Positions 1-11,309 of a DNA stretch of 64,000 nucleotides are shown here, piece by piece (position 1 is the first letter of the stretch; each line of letters opens with the position of its first letter). The DNA is from Hymenolepis diminuta (taxonomy: Eukaryota > Platyhelminthes > Cestoda > Cyclophyllidea > Hymenolepididae). A model generated the notes under the pieces. The model was not told where the DNA came from. It saw only the letters and a list, made by a program, of their open reading frames with translations, and did not search any database. The DNA lies in contig CAADRB010000013.1 of assembly GCA_900708905.1 (NCBI GenBank), positions 276,794 through 340,793 on the forward strand, in the 5' to 3' direction. Position numbers and translations under genes: made by a program.

Positions 1-2
1 TG

Positions 3-951
3 CGCCAGTGCGACAAGTGCCAGCAAGCGGCAAAGAACCCCATTCGCCAAGATCCGGTACTATGGCCACAAACAGAAACCTCGTGGACCAGGTTACACGT
101 CGATTTCGCGGGTACGGTAAGTGGTATTACCTATTTGGTTGTTATTGATTCATATTCTAAATGGTCAGAAGTAGTACCACTAACCGTGGCGACAAGTGAC
201 ACAACGATTGGAGCACTTGATCGAATTTTCTTGACGCACGGGTTGCCGAAAACTCTAGTTTCCGACAATGGGACACAGTTTACGTCAGTCGATTTTAAGG
301 AGTTCTGTCAACAACGATCAATCGAACACATCAGAATCCCTCCGTACCACCCGCGATCGAATGGACAGGCAGAAAGATTCGTTGACACGCTCAAGAGAGG
401 CTTACAGAAAGCGAAAGGGGAGGGAAGTATGGAAGTGTATTACAAAATTTCCTGTTGGGATACAGATCGACCTCGCATCCTGCGATAGGAGAGAAATCAC
501 CGGCCGAGGTGTTAATGGGTCGAAAACTGAGAATGGTGCACGAAGCGATTCTACCGAAGAGAACCCGACCCGACGAGAAGAGGGGGAATAAAAAGAACGG
601 ATTTGTTGTTAACGCTCCAGTTTATGCTCGTAATTATCGACTGGGTCGCTAGTGGACAGCTGGGATTATTAAAAAAGGCATGGGAGTATGATTTATGGTG
701 TCGAGGTTTGTAAGGACACGTGGGTCCGCCACCATAATCAACTCCGACGAAGACTGGTTGAAACCACTTCTGATAAACGTTATCTTTCCTTGCATTCATT
801 GCTTGATACGTTTAACCTTACTCATGTCATTCCACCTAGATCTCAGATTATAGATCAGGTTACGGTTCCATCGCATACAGCTCGAACAAGATGGAAACCT
901 TCGCGTCTCCAGATCTATCCGTGCTCGAAGGCCTACGGGCGATTTGCCTAA
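3..951 (+). pseudogene. Ty3/Gypsy retrotransposon pol remnant (integrase, 3' end)
   Basis: Decayed integrase of an LTR retrotransposon; the window begins inside it. Frame 3 opens with the second Cys pair of the HHCC zinc finger (CDKCQ), then the catalytic core: first Asp in HVDFAG (about position 90), second Asp in VSDNGTQF (about 262-285), Glu in NGQAERF (about 360-380), so the D,D,E triad is visible. Near 400-440 the reading shifts to frame 2, where the family block GYRSTSHPA and SPAEVLMGRKLR follows (about 455-530). A stop at 650-652 interrupts it, and another frame carries the GPY/F-like end (DTWVRHHNQLRRR, about 712-755), ending at 951. At least two frame disruptions make it non-functional. 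The order and motifs are typical of Ty3/Gypsy pol. The 5' part (gag, protease, RT, RNase H) lies outside the window. Confidence 0.9.
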
Positions 952-960
952 GAAGGGAGA
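950..960 (+). other. Polypurine tract of the Gypsy element
   Basis: The purine-rich run AAGAAGGGAGA sits directly after the pol stop and directly before TGTTAG. This is the expected arrangement for the plus-strand primer next to a 3' LTR. Confidence 0.55.
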
Positions 961-1330
961 TGTTAGAAGAAATGATAATTATTTTCCCCCGCTCCCAATA
1001 TTTCTTCTATGAATAAAAGTGTAATTTCTTTCCCCACCGATAAAAGACGCTTGATAATAGTTCCTGTTTGTTGAAACCGATACCGATTGAGAGGAGTTTC
1101 GTAAATACACGCGTGCTGACTATAACGTGCCTTCTTATCTGCTCTGAAGTGGGTTATTAGCTTCTGTGTCAAGTTGCTATATTACCGAGTCTTCTAGATT
1201 GTTGTCTCTGCTAGATTACTATCCGAACTCCTAGTTGGTTACGTTATAGCAACCTTATTTTCGCAGTTATGCTTATACTTGCCTAAATAGAATAATGTTT
1301 ATTGAATTTAGGGCAAACAGTACATTAACA
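961..1330 (+). repeat. Probable 3' LTR of the Gypsy element (3' end uncertain)
   Basis: It starts TGTTAG immediately after the polypurine tract. It contains a GAATAAAAG stretch at about 1011-1019 that could be the LTR polyadenylation signal. The end is placed at TTAACA (about 1325-1330) because TGTTA and TAACA form a short inverted terminus. No second LTR is in the window, so length and end are inferred. Confidence 0.4.
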
Positions 1331-3746
1331 ATGAGTTGTAGGTAAGTTACTTTATCAAAAGTATCACGAAACGAATTTAATTTTATAATTATGACCGGCA
1401 ACAACTCTTGCCTGAGATTCAAGAGTGCATATTTATTGGTGTTAATTTAGATGGAGGTAAGGGAGAGTAACATTTGTTAATCTCGACTTCTGAAGGCGAG
1501 TAGATATCCTGCTATTCCATCCTTTTGAGCTAGCGATATTGTGATAACGTTAGGGCCGTTTCTCGGGGCCACATTGGTCGAATAGATGCAATAAGCCAAG
1601 TCAATTTGTTTATAAGTGAACCAGGTTTATATGCAAAAAATTTCTCTTTTGGGCGTCAGTTCTGCCACGTCGTCAATGATCAGCATCCGTTTAAATGCTA
1701 AAACACACACACACAAACACATATCGGGCCAACCTGTGGACACTATAGAGGAGATTTTATCGCCAGTCAATCATTTCTAATCGGTAGATATTTTGTTCAA
1801 TAGACTTTAGTTTGAAGGATGTTAGGAAAAAAGAATTAGTCACGTGTTTTCTACTCATATTTTGTGATTACTTATTTGCATAAATGCTAATTGAGAGAAA
1901 ATTTTTATGTATTTGACAGCAATCCTCTGGATTTAACCGAAAATGTGATGCTTGTTGAATAAGTCATCAGTAGTATAATTAAGATGTTCCTGTAATTTTA
2001 TAGCTTAAGTTTTAGGGCAAACATTAAAGGAAGGTATCATGAATGAAATAAATCAAAATTAATTATTTTGACTGGTGTTTTGTAAGAAAAGTGGATGAAT
2101 AGTATTAGCAATATCAGATTACAGAAAATATCATATTAACTAATATTCACTAACTGTATAATAAATATTTAAATAATTTAAGAAAATGTGAGTCAATTAA
2201 GTTAGTCTAAGAAACTTTCGAAGAATTAAGTACACCTTCATCAATCAAACAGTCAATTTCATTTCAACTAAATAAATGAGTATTGACTATTAAAATCTAT
2301 ATTTAGTCAAATAGAAATTTGCCTAATATAATACCGTTTTTAATAATAATAATGTTCACAAATTACCTAATTACCCTCAAATTTATGACATTATTGAACC
2401 GAAAAATTTTTATTGATGCTCTTACTGACAAACAGAATTTTAATAAAAATTTAATATCTAAAATTAGAAATAAATTAAATATTCTAATCGACCTTATTAT
2501 TTTGTTCAATTCAAGGAAACTTTAACATCCAATCACTAAGGTCTATACCCTTTTGCTCTTTATAGTATAAGACCAGCCGAACTTCGATAGGAGGATTAAG
2601 GTAAGTTGGGACTTCGGTTTATTACGGATGATGGAGAATACAGTGTGGGAGGGGAATGGGTAGGGTTTTAGTTCGACGACAGAGATTTGGAACACACAGG
2701 TACAGAGAGGGTAGCAATGGACGCCGCGCTGAGAGAGAGAGCACTTGTCTGCAAGCCGGCACGCCGTATTCTGGCATATTGAAGCGTCCAGGCTTTTCTG
2801 CTCTTCTTTTTACAAGTTTGTGACGGATGATATGCTAGGAAAGACCTGATTGGTTAATTTGAACTTGGTTGCGCTTTCGTCGCCAGTTATGGCGGCGCTC
2901 TTAATCTTGTCTTTAATTGGCTGCATTGGTGATGGTATGTTACGTTGTCTCTTCTTGAATGAGTACTTTCTTGTTTATTTTGTTAGTTGTGTGTCATAAT
3001 AAATTTTAACAGTAACATTTCTACTTCAATTATATTTTCTACAAATCGTTCATGGTTATGTTTGAATAGTAATTCACTTATTCCCTTTGGGGTTAAGCGC
3101 TGTTTTGACAGCTTTATCTTTTAATTCCAAATTTAACTATATGGAATGAAATTCAGAAGCATCTTATTCTTATGCTTACTGTCAATCCTACTTTCTTAAT
3201 AGTAATGTCCTAACTCATAAATGGAATATATTTTTCACTGCTCTGGTAGTATAATTATTAATTTATTTGCTGATTGGCATATACCAGTACACTGTTGTAT
3301 TTGTTTATGCTTCAACAATATGCATCTTAAAGTGAGAGAATAGAGAAATTTTAGGGTTCCTCGAGGGCTTCACTTATGATTGGTGTCTTCCTTCCGGGGC
3401 TTACTAAGCATTTGGGGCTGTGAAGTTCTTCTGAGGTTTAGCTTTGGAGGTTAATAAGTGTCCGTTTTCAATGTTCTCTTTTTTGTGATCACGTATTTGA
3501 TAACCTAGTTTTAATTTGTGTTGTAGCAGAAGAAATCTTATTTCTCAGTTTGCATAGGCCTACATAATTGAGTGGTGCCGCTGATTCCGCTAGTGTCACT
3601 AAACTCGTCAATAAGGCAACTTTAAGAGTCCGACCATTATTAGGCTTAGAAATATCCTAAAAACTAACGAAAAAACATAAGCCTTTTCTAGAATCTGGAG
3701 ATCAGGATTTGATTTGAACCGCAAGCACATTGTACAGGAGAAAGAA
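1331..3746. other. Intergenic DNA, AT-rich, then a GC-richer patch upstream of MARCHF5
   Basis: No supported gene. 1331-2560 is AT-rich with many stops in all frames and a short (AC)n run near 1701. From about 2570 to 2945 the base composition rises and includes a GA-rich run (about 2730-2742). This patch could hold the MARCHF5 promoter or a noncoding first exon. An ATG at 2889 followed by a GTATGT donor at 2935 is noted, but its phase does not join the next MARCHF5 exon. Confidence 0.5.
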
Positions 3747-3785
3747 ATGGAGAAGAGAAAGACCAAACGTGTTGATGTTGAGCAA
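3747..3785 (+). CDS. Candidate first coding exon of the MARCHF5 homologue
   Basis: ATG with G at -3 and +4, followed by 13 codons (MEKRKTKRVDVEQ) and a GTAGAA donor. The phase is 0, as required by the next exon at 3898 (acceptor TTTCCTTTTAG). The implied intron is 112 bp. Nothing in the short basic peptide is conserved with vertebrate MARCHF5, so this is a splice-phase argument only. Confidence 0.4.
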
Positions 3786-6700
3786 GTAGAACCCGAGTTG
3801 TAAAGAAGAACAGTACCTTCTCTGAAAATTAAATCGACTGTGAAGATCAGCTTTAGATAGGTGGAGATAAAAAATGATAAAATTGGTTTCCTTTTAGTCT
3901 GTTAACAATCAACGGTCATCTTGGCGTGCTGGGACGAGCAGTGTTAGTGAACGGTTGTGTTGGATATGCTACGCCATGGAATGCGAAGATAGACCCGATC
4001 AGCAATGGATTCATCCCTGCCGTTGTCGCGGTTCCTCAAAATGGGTCCATCAGGACTGTCTCCAGCGGTGGATCGATGAGAAACACCGTTTAGATCCCTC
4101 CGTCCCTGTCAATTGTCGAATTTGTGACTACGAATATGTGGTTGAATATCCTCCTCGCGGTTAGTAATCAATCAAGTCATTTGATTTTAATGCGCAAAAC
4201 CAAACCAAAGACTTTAGTGGCGTCTTGATGTATTTGTCTTTTCCTTGACTTTGTGTGGCCTTTCTAATTCGCCCGGATGTCTGATGACTCAAAAGACGTT
4301 TTAATGTGTTGAGAATTAGGACGTGTTGAATAATATATAGGGCGTCGAATCAGTTTCAATCTGCCCTAGTAAATCGACTTGGAAGAGTTGTGACTTGTGA
4401 CTCCTAAGGAGGCATGCAGTTGATTTGAATTAACAATAATTTTACCTTATGATCAGTTACCATTTAAGAAATCACATGAACTTATTTTTAAGATTTTGTT
4501 GATAATTCTTGCATTAATGTTTATATTGTAAATATCTTTACAAATGTGGTGCCCTTTTTCTCGTGTGTTGAGAAGAAAAATAGAGCATATCTTTTCTAAA
4601 GATAAATATAGTGGCTTGGTTTTCGGATCCTTGTTTTTTTGTACTAGAGTGCTTATCTGTGAAGTTATAAATATTATAGTAATGAACTTGAGTAAACTCC
4701 GATCAATGTCCATATTTAAAGCAATCAATGTTAGTCCCTTGGGTGTAACAAGATACAAATAAGTCGATAAGATACGACCAACAACGGAATTAACTCAGTC
4801 AGTCAACAGGATCTGAATATCGTGGCTATAACCTCACCCGTGAATGTGGGAGTCAAATGATGAAGAGTGAACATCAGAACTATTAGTAAAACGTCAATCA
4901 GATGAAATAGCTTACATGTTTTAAAGTAGGGTAGAAGTAGATAGTGAAATCGGGGCGTTTTACTGTAAATAACTTCTATTTTCCCTAAATTCTAATTTTA
5001 TGCTTTGATCCCATGATTTCTGAGTGGGTTTACATCCGCAGTATTCAGAGCTTATTTTGTGGTCGGTTGTGGCACCTCAATCAATTTATTTCTTTTTTCT
5101 TACAGCCGAGACCAAATGGATGGGACTTAAAATCATGTTTTGAACACTTCAGAGCCAAATACGTTTTCCTTAAGTTGAATCGTATTTATCCCCTAATAAA
5201 TCCAAAGTGAAAAGGGTCACAATTTAAAGCAGTTACTTTCATGCAGTTTTCCGAGCATTTGTCACCCATATTTATTTACCATTAAATCGGTTCCTCTTTG
5301 AAGACCGGGTTTTATCGTTCTTTGAATCTGTTATGCCGTGGTCTAAATGAGGGTAAATTATAGGCAAGCCGTAAAGTCCTGGAGGATGTATGAAAGGTGG
5401 CAAGGTGGATCAACACACCTTAAGGGCTTTTATAGTGGGGAGAAACAACTATCAAAATGCATTGACTACTTCCTTCTTAAGTAGCATGTGACTGAATATA
5501 TCTCCAGTTCTTGCTTCCTATTAGTCTCTTGTAGGTCAATGTATGTTGGCATGTGCTTTTGTATCAGACTGACCAGGTTCCTTGCTTGATCTACGTCAAA
5601 TTCCTAAATGGCAACGTGGATTGCGGTGTCCGCTCTCTATTGTCGTGGTGTATTGTAACCAGATTGATGGTTAATAGATGCCTCAAATGTGAATTCAAGT
5701 TTGTTTAAGCGAAAGTTCCCCAAGATATCCATTTGTTGTTTCTTTTGGGAAAAGACCTAAATATTCTTGGATTATCACGCCCATTTATTCATTTCAGATC
5801 CTCTACTGGTTGCCTTGACAGCAATCGACACTGCTTTAGATGTATCTTCGAATTACGTGTTCGCAGGTGCTTTGCTGGGGAGTATGTATTGGTCAGCGGC
5901 GTCATTCGGTGCCATGACAGTGTTACAAGTCTGTGGACAAGAGGCTGGACTGACTGTCATGGAACGCGCCGACCCAATGGTTCTCGTCATAGGCCTTCCC
6001 GCGATCCCTATTGGTCTCGTTGTTATCCACCTCTTCGATTGGCAATCTTTGCTTTTGAAAATCTGGCGAAATCATGCCTACAAAATTCCCCTAGTACAAT
6101 ACTTTCTTCCAAAGGGTTGTTTATGTTTTATACACATTCTACTGATTACTATTTAGTAGTTGTGTAATGATTCATTTTCCTCGTCCTCCTGTAGATGTCT
6201 CTCTCTCCCGATTGCAAGAGATACAGGACTCGAACACAAGCCTTACAGTAACTCGTATTCTCTCTAACTCTCTCACGTTGCCGACTTTCGCCGTAATTTT
6301 TGGACGTTTTATCTTCGGAGGCGTTCATTCACGTGTATTTCGAGTTCTTGCGGTAAGTCAGGGCCTTAATGGTTTAGTATCTGAATGAGGACTTTTGTAT
6401 ATTGTTTGAATTTGTCGGTCTATTTATTACTGACTATTGATGTTCTGACTTCATAACCTGCCGAATCTCAATTTATTTCCATTGCATCTCTAGTTGTACA
6501 TTATTTCTGTTCTACTTGTTTAGATGTTTTCTTGTAGATTTTGTTGGTGTTTTCTTTATTGTTTTCATGGGTGATATTAATATTAGTACCATTTTTAATC
6601 AGTAAAAGGCATTTTAACAAGTGGAACAACAAAAGTCACACGATGAGCGTAATTCGGTTAGTTTATCCCGCCAGTGATGGTCAAAGAGAGCTCGTTTTGC

Positions 6701-7390
6701 TAGCAAGGATTGGTATTCTTGTTGTATTTCAATTTTCCACGATTTTCCTTGAAGGGAGAAACAGATTTCTAAGATTACTCTGGTTATCAGACACAGTTGT
6801 TGTAACTACCTGGAAAGACTTGAATGATCGTTGCTAGGTCGCTATCTCCGGCGGACAATGGTGTCCTAAAATCCCTCAATGTGGTCAACAACCTGTTAAG
6901 ATTCTATATAGTGATAGATCACCCCTAGCCGACTCAGGCGATCGAAGCGATGGGAATGCCGCTGTTGCCAAGGCTCCACCCGGGGTGTATCGTATAAACA
7001 ATTGAAGTCGCATCTCGACCACCTCTCTCTTTGCCTCACGAGGTTTCTGGTCTGTGGCCAATAAACTCTACTCATCACACTCTTGTCTTCTCTCCATCTT
7101 GTAATATTGGTGAAGGTCGTAAGAAGTTGAATGAGTGTCAGTTCAGCTAGACTTTGTCATCTCTAAGTTAATAAGCTTTCACTTACTCTCCTTTAAAAAG
7201 TTTTCTTAATCTTGCCTTTACTCAGGCCACTTAACGATTTTTTATGTTTTTTCTTCAACAGGGGGGACTTTTCTACGCGGGTGTTACAGGTTTCATGCAA
7301 ATGTACCAACGGGAGATGAATTTCCTTCGAAAGTGTCGAAGGCAGATCAAGGAATACCAGGAGAGTGCTGAAGTGGAATATGATTTGTAA
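3747..7390 (+). CDS. MARCHF5: MARCHF5 (MITOL)-like RING-CH E3 ubiquitin ligase, 5 exons
   Basis: Multi-pass E3 ligase; in animals this family acts in the mitochondrial outer membrane on fission/fusion and stress proteins. Exons: 3747-3785 (tentative), 3898-4159, 5798-6115, 6195-6352, 7262-7390. Phases agree at every junction from 3898 on; that part gives 288 aa, or 301 aa with the tentative first exon, against about 278 in mammals. Exon 2 holds the C4HC3 RING-CH finger: CWIC, PCRCRGS, KWVHQDCLQRW, CRIC. Exon 3 has a membrane segment around GALLGSMYW, the family block VMERADPM and a second hydrophobic segment (IGLPAIPIGLVVIHLF). Exons 4 and 5 supply two more hydrophobic segments (LPTFAVIFGRFIF; GGLFYAGVTG) and a basic/acidic tail ending EVEYDL. 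Exon 2 has no in-frame ATG, so an upstream exon is required. AATAAA lies at 7545-7550. Confidence 0.9.
4160..5797 (+). other. Intron of the MARCHF5 homologue
   Basis: 1638-bp phase-1 intron, GTTAGT to ATTTCAG. It separates the RING-CH exon from the membrane exon. Short open frames inside it (for example 4544-4762 and 5013-5210) show no family similarity. The one at 5013-5210 follows a good CTTACAG acceptor at 5105 but has no matching donor. Confidence 0.7.
6353..7261 (+). other. Intron of the MARCHF5 homologue with a GC-richer insert
   Basis: 909-bp phase-0 intron, GTAAGT to CAACAG. The stretch at about 6835-7080 is visibly richer in GC than its surroundings and ends near a CCAATAAACTC motif. 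It could be an old mobile-element fragment. I do not recognise it. Confidence 0.5.
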
Positions 7391-7544
7391 TAATACTATA
7401 TTTATTTATTTAATCTTAATTGACTTCCCTTTTTTTGTTATAATGGAAGGCATGATGTAGCCTTAGTTTTTATTTTGATATTTAGTCCAGTTAAACAAAA
7501 GGTTGTATCTAAGGTACGATTGGCCATGGAGCAACATAACTTTC

Positions 7545-7550
7545 AATAAA
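7545..7550 (+). terminator. Polyadenylation signal of the MARCHF5 homologue
   Basis: Canonical AATAAA 155 bp after the stop codon at 7388-7390. Confidence 0.65.
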
Positions 7551-10500
7551 AGACTAATTGGGGGAGACTGAATTCGAAATTTTTGTATAGCTCATTAAAA
7601 CTTCATTTCATGAGATTTCAAGAGGCCTAATTTGGCGCTTAGTTGTCAAGGTAATTGAATGAAATTCTATGGTTGAGTTTGGGACTCATGAATTTGCTTC
7701 ATATTATTTGATCTATTGGAATATTGAGGAAATCTTACACTTGAATTGGTCACGGTTAAAAGTTTGGATTGTTACAAAACAGTTGATTGGAACATGTTGG
7801 CGCGATTTTTCCCTTTTCATGCCAAAACTGGCTTTATATGAATTTATCAGAATACATTACAGAAATTTATTCTACTGGATAGTTAATAAGTAGGGACCTT
7901 GTAAAGTCGGTATTTCAGGTGTGCACATCTCGATGTATTTGTATACGATTTCCCCTCGAAAGTGTCATTCAGTTCTTAGATTATGAAGTGGGAGTTTTTA
8001 CCACTATTCCTCCTCTTAATTTTTTTTTCAAATTAATTATTTTTATTGGAGACAATCGAACTTATTTCATATTTCAGTTCCTGGTGTCGTCTTTTCCCAT
8101 TCTCAATAGCCTGATACTCATGGCTATTGGCTTAGGATGGAAAATTGATATAATATTTCAAAATTCACAACCCTTTTCCGTTTACTTCTTTCATGCAGAA
8201 AACTTTTCTATTAATGAAACAGTCTTAATTTTTCTTTTGAAAAGGAACGACATGAATTTATTTGCCTCAATATTCACAAATCGCAAGTAAAATGTAGATT
8301 TAAAATAGGGAGGAGAATTTTAGCTAATTTTTCCTTTTATATGAACCGTAGATTTACTTGCATGCAAATTGATAAGTGTCAGAGTTATTTTGCTTGGGGG
8401 CTTTCGTGGTATCGAACCTTCTTTCACCTTTCGGTGCTTTAACAAACAAAAAGAAATACACGAAAGTGGTGATTCATACTGTGGTTGCATTTATTCCCAT
8501 AAGTTCACATCTTTTTAAAAATGTGTACCAAGTACTCTCCACCACGTCTTGAAAAAACTACAGATATGGTTTTAAATCATTCCTTAATATTGAATGATTG
8601 AGAAGATATCGATTTTGGGATCGATAGTCATTTTTTATCGATTTTTTACAAATTGTGATTGCAAACTCGGCCTCTCACCAACTGGTTATGAACTCAAATG
8701 CTATTTGTTTGCATTTCACTCAATATTGAGGACATTTGGATCGGCTTTATTCATCTTATTTTCACTTTTCGAATCAAAATTATTCGACGGGACTAAAGTA
8801 TTACAATTTGAATTGATGCTGTAGTGCGCTGAAATCAAATTAATACGCACAATAATTTTGTCCTGTTTGTTTGGCACCAGGGCGGTTCTTTGTACCCTTG
8901 TTTATAAAAGTAGCATATAATTTATTCTTCAAATGGTCACAGACAACTGTGGCTTACAGTGATTAGTTAATTTGAGGGTTATTTTTACTCACATTGTTCT
9001 ATTACATCCGAAACACTAGTTACTATCTTATTCGCTTATCTTTATTTCCATAATCTTTGTTTCCATATTAATGTCTTATTAGTCACAAGGTGTAAATATT
9101 CGATATCTCCAAATTCGTCCTTGTTTTTTTAATCATGTGTATTTGTAAGGCAGCATGACATTTAAGTTACGGTAGGATCATTTTACCCTTCGGTCATCTG
9201 TTAGGGCTAGCTAATTTGGTGCTTGAATGTACTTTTTTGTAAGGTCATTAAGCCATATCGATTTTACAGCTACCTCAATCTGTAAAGTTCACTTTGCACC
9301 GCCCACTAGGAAAAGATGTTGACTGTTTAGTTTTATAATCCTTTCATAAAAGTCTCTGTATAAGTTTAAATCACTTAATTATGATTGGTCTGACACTAGT
9401 TTAGATAATAGGGAAACCTAGCCTTGCAACTTTCCACTCAAACTTTACAACAACATAGAAAGAAGACAGAGGCGATGAAAAAATATTATTGGAAGGAGAA
9501 TTGAACTTGAAATCTAATCAATTCTGCTATGTTAAATCGTATGCGACGTCAGCCCGTTATTCGAGGAGTAAAATTGAACTACCTTGCATCAATTAACGTC
9601 TCTCTATCTCCAGAGATGGAGGAGGCTTCATCGCCTTGTCAATTTAGACATATGCTTTCCACTACAATCGAACGATTGTAGTTAATCATGGGGAGATTAA
9701 GAAAATTCAAATGAATGTAACTCTTCACATCAAAAAACCAAAATCTGCTACAATTTCTTTTCACTTCCGTTGGATTCAAACATCCAGCCGAACTCTCGAG
9801 AAACTCTCAAGGAATGAAGTTGTAGTGGATAAAGAGGTCCTAACCGCGACTGGGGCTATGAAGTAATCTCGGTTTAACTTTACATTTGCCTCCCCCCCGC
9901 TGACTGTATGCTCCATGTTAGGGTCATATCTGGAATACGATCTTTTGTTTAGATATAATAACTGTATGAGAGAAATTATGGCCAGATAAGTAGGGTCAAT
10001 TTGAATAAACAGGGGTTAGATAGTGTGAGAAAATCGAAAAACAGCCTTCAGATTGAGAGACGAGTCATTTACAGAAAGTGGCGTAGACGATAGAAAACTG
10101 GATTTAATTGATAAGCAGCCGTTGTGACTGCTCACACGGCAGTTTTTAAACTTTCCATGCAAAGGCTCTTTTTCGCTCTATCATTCTTCGTTCTCCATCA
10201 TTTCTCTCCCGTTCTAATTAGTTATGAACAATATAGTCTGCATTCAAATCTTTGCCTTCTGAGGTAAGAGCGGTGGTTATCCTCTTGTTGCCATTCAGAA
10301 GATCTTCAGCTATGAAAGTGGACGAATCTGATGATTGTAGAACTAAAGTTTCTAAAAAATTTATATTTCCAACGCGTTTGGTATTATTCGACCTTAATTA
10401 TAGTCCTTTCAGGCAAGCATTTTTCAACATCCAGCATCGTGGATCCCACATGGTAAGAGACTCACTTTCTGCTGCTTTTCCTATTAACCATTGGTCAAAT

Positions 10501-11131
10501 TAAGGACACAGATAGCTTATTGGCGATCATACCCAGTGCTTGGTTTATATAATCTCTGCCTACGTGCCTGTATTTCTGCCGGCCTCTGCGTGCTAGGCTT
10601 CATAAAAACCTTCTTGCCTATTTACTCCCGCTTTATACGTACTCTCTGAGAGTGTTGCACGGTTTCATTTTCGTGTGTTGTCTGAGTGAATACGTTTTCT
10701 GATTTATTCAATTTTAATCCTTAATATGGTTAAATAAGTAACATGCTCTCTTTATTAGTCAGACTTAAATCGTGGGAATGGCTATTTAACTTGCTATGTG
10801 TACATTAGTGGACATCCGGTTTCATTAACAACTGCACCAAAGGCGCCTTAATCAATCATAATCATGGTCGACAACTGGATATATATATATACGTATAATA
10901 TAATATATTTAGCTGACTGTAATTCTTAATATTGGTGTTGGATTCAACGCGAGTCACTTAAGGTGATCTTTTGAGAATGCTGCAACCTACATTCTTCGGT
11001 GTCGCGGAGTGAAGAAGTAAAAGTTTCGTTTCCGTCGGCTAAATTTCACTATCTCCCTTCCCCAATTAATATTCTCGTAGGTAATAACTATACATCCACT
11101 TGTTCGAACAATGTAGTCAATGATATTTTTA
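7551..11131. other. Intergenic DNA
   Basis: AT-rich with no supported gene. Open frames such as 7919-8290 and 8594-8824 begin at weak starts and have low-complexity hydrophobic translations. A minus-strand copy of a dispersed repeat lies at about 9830-9875, and an (AT)n run near 10880-10895. Confidence 0.6.
9828..9877 (-). repeat. Dispersed repeat family A, minus-strand copy
   Basis: The reverse complement reads AACCGAGATTACTTCATAGC and continues with CCAGT..CGGTTAGGACCTCTTT. It aligns with the plus-strand copies at 54837-54882 and about 15860-15907. Diverged and short; family unknown. Confidence 0.6.
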
Positions 11132-11162
11132 ACACATGGGCTGAAAAGTTTCGGGCCTAACA
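11132..11162 (+). repeat. Left terminal inverted repeat of the mariner
   Basis: 31 bp starting immediately after TA; it pairs with 12350-12380 with about three mismatches. Confidence 0.88.
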
Positions 11163-11309
11163 CATAGATGGTGCTAGTTTTATTGCAATCACATTTTTTC
11201 AGTTAATACTCACCTTCAAAAGACAGCTCTTAAAATTTCATGATATTCTATTCATTACTTTGTGAGTTATTGTGCTAAGAGTGACACTACTTTTGTTATT
11301 TTCAAAATA

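Noticed and set aside
2889..2934. ATG with donor GTATGT as MARCHF5 first exon
   Set aside because: It would leave one base, but the exon at 3898 needs phase 0, and no alternative in-phase acceptor exists before the RING motif.
5106..5207. Possible MARCHF5 exon after CTTACAG
   Set aside because: No homology to the family. The flanking exons at 4159 and 5798 already join in phase (G|AT) and reproduce the conserved order.
7919..8290. 123-codon open frame with hydrophobic translation
   Set aside because: Starts at GTG, AT-rich codon use, no motif, and no splice context; typical of chance frames in AT-rich DNA.
10877..10910. (AT)n-rich stretch as a functional element
   Set aside because: Simple low-complexity sequence with no flanking structure.
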